A stretch of DNA of 64,000 bases from an uncultured Carboxylicivirga sp. (GTDB taxonomy: Bacteria; Bacteroidota; Bacteroidia; Bacteroidales; Marinilabiliaceae): contig NZ_OY771430.1 in assembly GCF_963674565.1 (NCBI RefSeq), positions 682,001 through 746,000 of the forward strand, written 5' to 3'. Each line of letters opens with the position of its first letter. Position 1 is the stretch's first letter. A model generated the notes under the pieces. The model was given only the letters and a program-made list of their open reading frames with translations. It searched no databases and was not told the origin of the DNA. Shown here piece by piece: positions 62,953 to 64,000 of this stretch. A program made the translations under genes and the position numbers.

Positions 62953-63837
62953 ATGCAAAATATTGATTCATTCTATAAATATCTTGAATTTGAAAAACGT
63001 AGTTCGGTACATACCTTAACTGCGTACAAAAATGATGTTGGTCAGTTCTGTGATTATATCCGGGAGAAAGGGATTAGCAGCTGGCAACAAATTACCCCTA
63101 AGATCATCCGTCAGTGGATGGTTGAAATGCTCGACGAGGGCACCAAGGCCAGAACGGTCACAAGAAAAATTTCAACACTTAAAGTTTTATTCCGGTTTTT
63201 GATTCGTGAAGAAGTGTTGGAAAGTAATCCTGCAGATAAAGTTACTACTCCAAAAATTCCAAAACGTTTGCCTGTTTTTGTCAAGGAGAACGAAATGGAT
63301 TTTTTATTGGATCAAATTGATTTTGGTAATGATTATTCCGGTTTTCGAAATAAAGTAATTATTGACCTATTTTATTTCACTGGAATGCGTTTGTCTGAAT
63401 TGGTTGAATTGAAGATCTCTCAAATTGATTTTTCCAATGAAGTTATCAAGGTTTTGGGTAAGAGAAATAAAGAGAGAATAATACCCATTACCCGAGAACT
63501 AAAAATGTCACTTATTAGTTATATTAGTAAGAGAAACCAAACTTTCCCTGATGTAAAAAATAAAGTGCTTTTTCTTACAGATAAAGGAAATCCTGTGTAT
63601 CAAAAGTTGGTTTATAGAGTAGTAAATCGTTATCTTAGTCAAGTGTCTACGGTCACAAAAAAGAGTCCGCATGTTATTAGGCATTCATTTGCAACAGCTT
63701 TGCTTAATAGAGGTGCGGATTTAAATGCGATAAAGGAATTGTTAGGGCATGCTAATTTAGCCGCTACCGAGGTTTATACTCACAATTCCTATGAGAAGTT
63801 AAATTCTATTTATAAACAGGCTCATCCGCGAGCCTAA
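62953..63837 (+). CDS. xerC: Tyrosine recombinase XerC
   Basis: Site-specific recombinase of 294 residues. The N-terminal SAM-like domain (SSVHTLTAYKNDVGQF) is followed by the catalytic domain with R146 (TGMRLSEL), H240 and R243 (HVIRHSF), H266 (GHANL) and the nucleophile Y275, the full R-K-H-R-H-Y set apart from the lysine, which was not assigned. The position between rpsU and hpf marks it as the housekeeping dimer-resolution enzyme and not a phage or integron integrase. ATG at 62953 is used; a TTG lies directly before it. Confidence 0.92.
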   Translation: MQNIDSFYKYLEFEKRSSVHTLTAYKNDVGQFCDYIREKGISSWQQITPKIIRQWMVEMLDEGTKARTVTRKISTLKVLFRFLIREEVLESNPADKVTTPKIPKRLPVFVKENEMDFLLDQIDFGNDYSGFRNKVIIDLFYFTGMRLSELVELKISQIDFSNEVIKVLGKRNKERIIPITRELKMSLISYISKRNQTFPDVKNKVLFLTDKGNPVYQKLVYRVVNRYLSQVSTVTKKSPHVIRHSFATALLNRGADLNAIKELLGHANLAATEVYTHNSYEKLNSIYKQAHPRA

Positions 63838-63840
63838 AAG

Positions 63841-63847
63841 AAGGAGG
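63841..63847 (+). promoter_or_regulatory. Strong Shine-Dalgarno sequence before hpf
   Basis: AAGGAGG at 63841-63847 ends 7 bases before the ATG at 63855. Such a complete match is rare in Bacteroidota, including the other genes of this window. It also favours ATG 63855 over the in-frame ATG at 63849. Confidence 0.7.
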
Positions 63848-63854
63848 AATGCAT

Positions 63855-64000
63855 ATGAATGTTACAATTCAATCTGTACGCTTTACTGCTTCCGATCAAT
63901 TGGAAGAGTTTATCCAACAAAAAGTTAGTAAGTTGGATCAGTTTTTTGATGGTATTGTATCAGCAGAGGTGATTTTGAAGTTGGATAAATCCGATTCAAC
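63855..64000 (+). CDS. hpf: Ribosome hibernation-promoting factor (3' end outside window)
   Basis: The first 48 residues of an HPF/RaiA-type factor are present (MNVTIQSVRFTASDQLEEF, KLDQFFDGIVSAEVILK). Proteins of this family bind the 30S decoding region and stop translation in resting cells. The gene is cut by the window edge, so it is not known whether the long form with the dimerisation tail is encoded. It follows xerC by 17 bases with a strong ribosome-binding site, so the two may be co-transcribed. Confidence 0.85.
   Translation, partial: MNVTIQSVRFTASDQLEEFIQQKVSKLDQFFDGIVSAEVILKLDKSDS

Noticed and set aside
62953..63837. Phage or integron integrase
   Set aside because: Sequence and position between rpsU and hpf identify housekeeping XerC; no attachment repeats or phage genes were seen.
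1..64000. CRISPR arrays, tRNA genes, rRNA genes and insertion sequences
   Set aside because: No regularly spaced short repeats, cloverleaf-type sequences, rRNA-like segments or transposase motifs were recognised by eye. A covariance-model scan for tRNA would settle that part.

Overview
The window is about 64 kb of low-GC chromosome from a member of the Bacteroidota. The clues are type IX secretion (T9SS) parts: PorT, two PorP/SprF proteins and two proteins with the gliding-motility-associated (CHU_C) sorting domain. Others are TamL, a DUF6090 protein, a DUF6588 protein, Bacteroidota promoters (TTTG, about 20 bases, TAnnTTTG) in place of sigma-70 boxes, and few Shine-Dalgarno sequences. The linkages ubiE-porT and rpsU-xerC-hpf fit the same phylum. 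I would guess a marine or sediment Marinilabiliales/Marinifilaceae-type organism, but the order is inference. I found no prophage, insertion sequence, CRISPR array, rRNA or tRNA.

Layout. 1-5.5 kb: a left-truncated amidohydrolase, a DUF6090 membrane protein, a DnaQ-type exonuclease next to a cNMP/CBS/DUF294 nucleotidyltransferase, and a YdeI-like protein. 5.6-8.7 kb: a NarL-type two-component system followed by a receiver-like protein lacking the acidic pocket, then a non-coding stretch with a strong hairpin. 8.7-12.8 kb: an unknown secreted protein, a gamma-glutamylcyclotransferase, an L,D-transpeptidase, a short QueG-like Fe-S protein and a DbpA-like helicase. 12.8-19.4 kb: an ECF sigma factor with a membrane partner, an S9 peptidase, an EamA transporter and aconitase.

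19.6-33.1 kb is the most distinctive block: a lone MacB-type permease, a Bax-like glucosaminidase overlapping a polysaccharide deacetylase, then two consecutive pairs of CHU_C protein plus PorP/SprF. The first CHU_C protein is a 2306-residue adhesin with an IgGFc-binding-like head and three super-repeats of about 390-400 residues. The chain of overlaps suggests one export and anchoring operon.

33.3-45.2 kb: gap (GAPDH), a 42-residue lipoprotein, a small acidic protein, a 1095-residue Asp-box propeller, a lipoprotein subtilase, a BlaI/M56 pair with three BlaI-like operators over its promoter, an ACT-domain protein, dapA and an alpha/beta hydrolase. 45.3-64 kb is mostly housekeeping: nitroreductase, DUF6588 protein and lipoprotein, short-chain dehydrogenase, purL, a TlpA-like thioredoxin, ubiE, porT, an FAD-dependent oxidoreductase, an SPOUT RNA methyltransferase divergent from tamL, fba, a sodium symporter, a helix-hairpin-helix protein, rpsU, xerC and a right-truncated hpf.

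Starts were judged by eye; many genes have TTG or GTG upstream of a better ATG, and some appear to use TTG. Family names rest on recognised motifs, not database searches.
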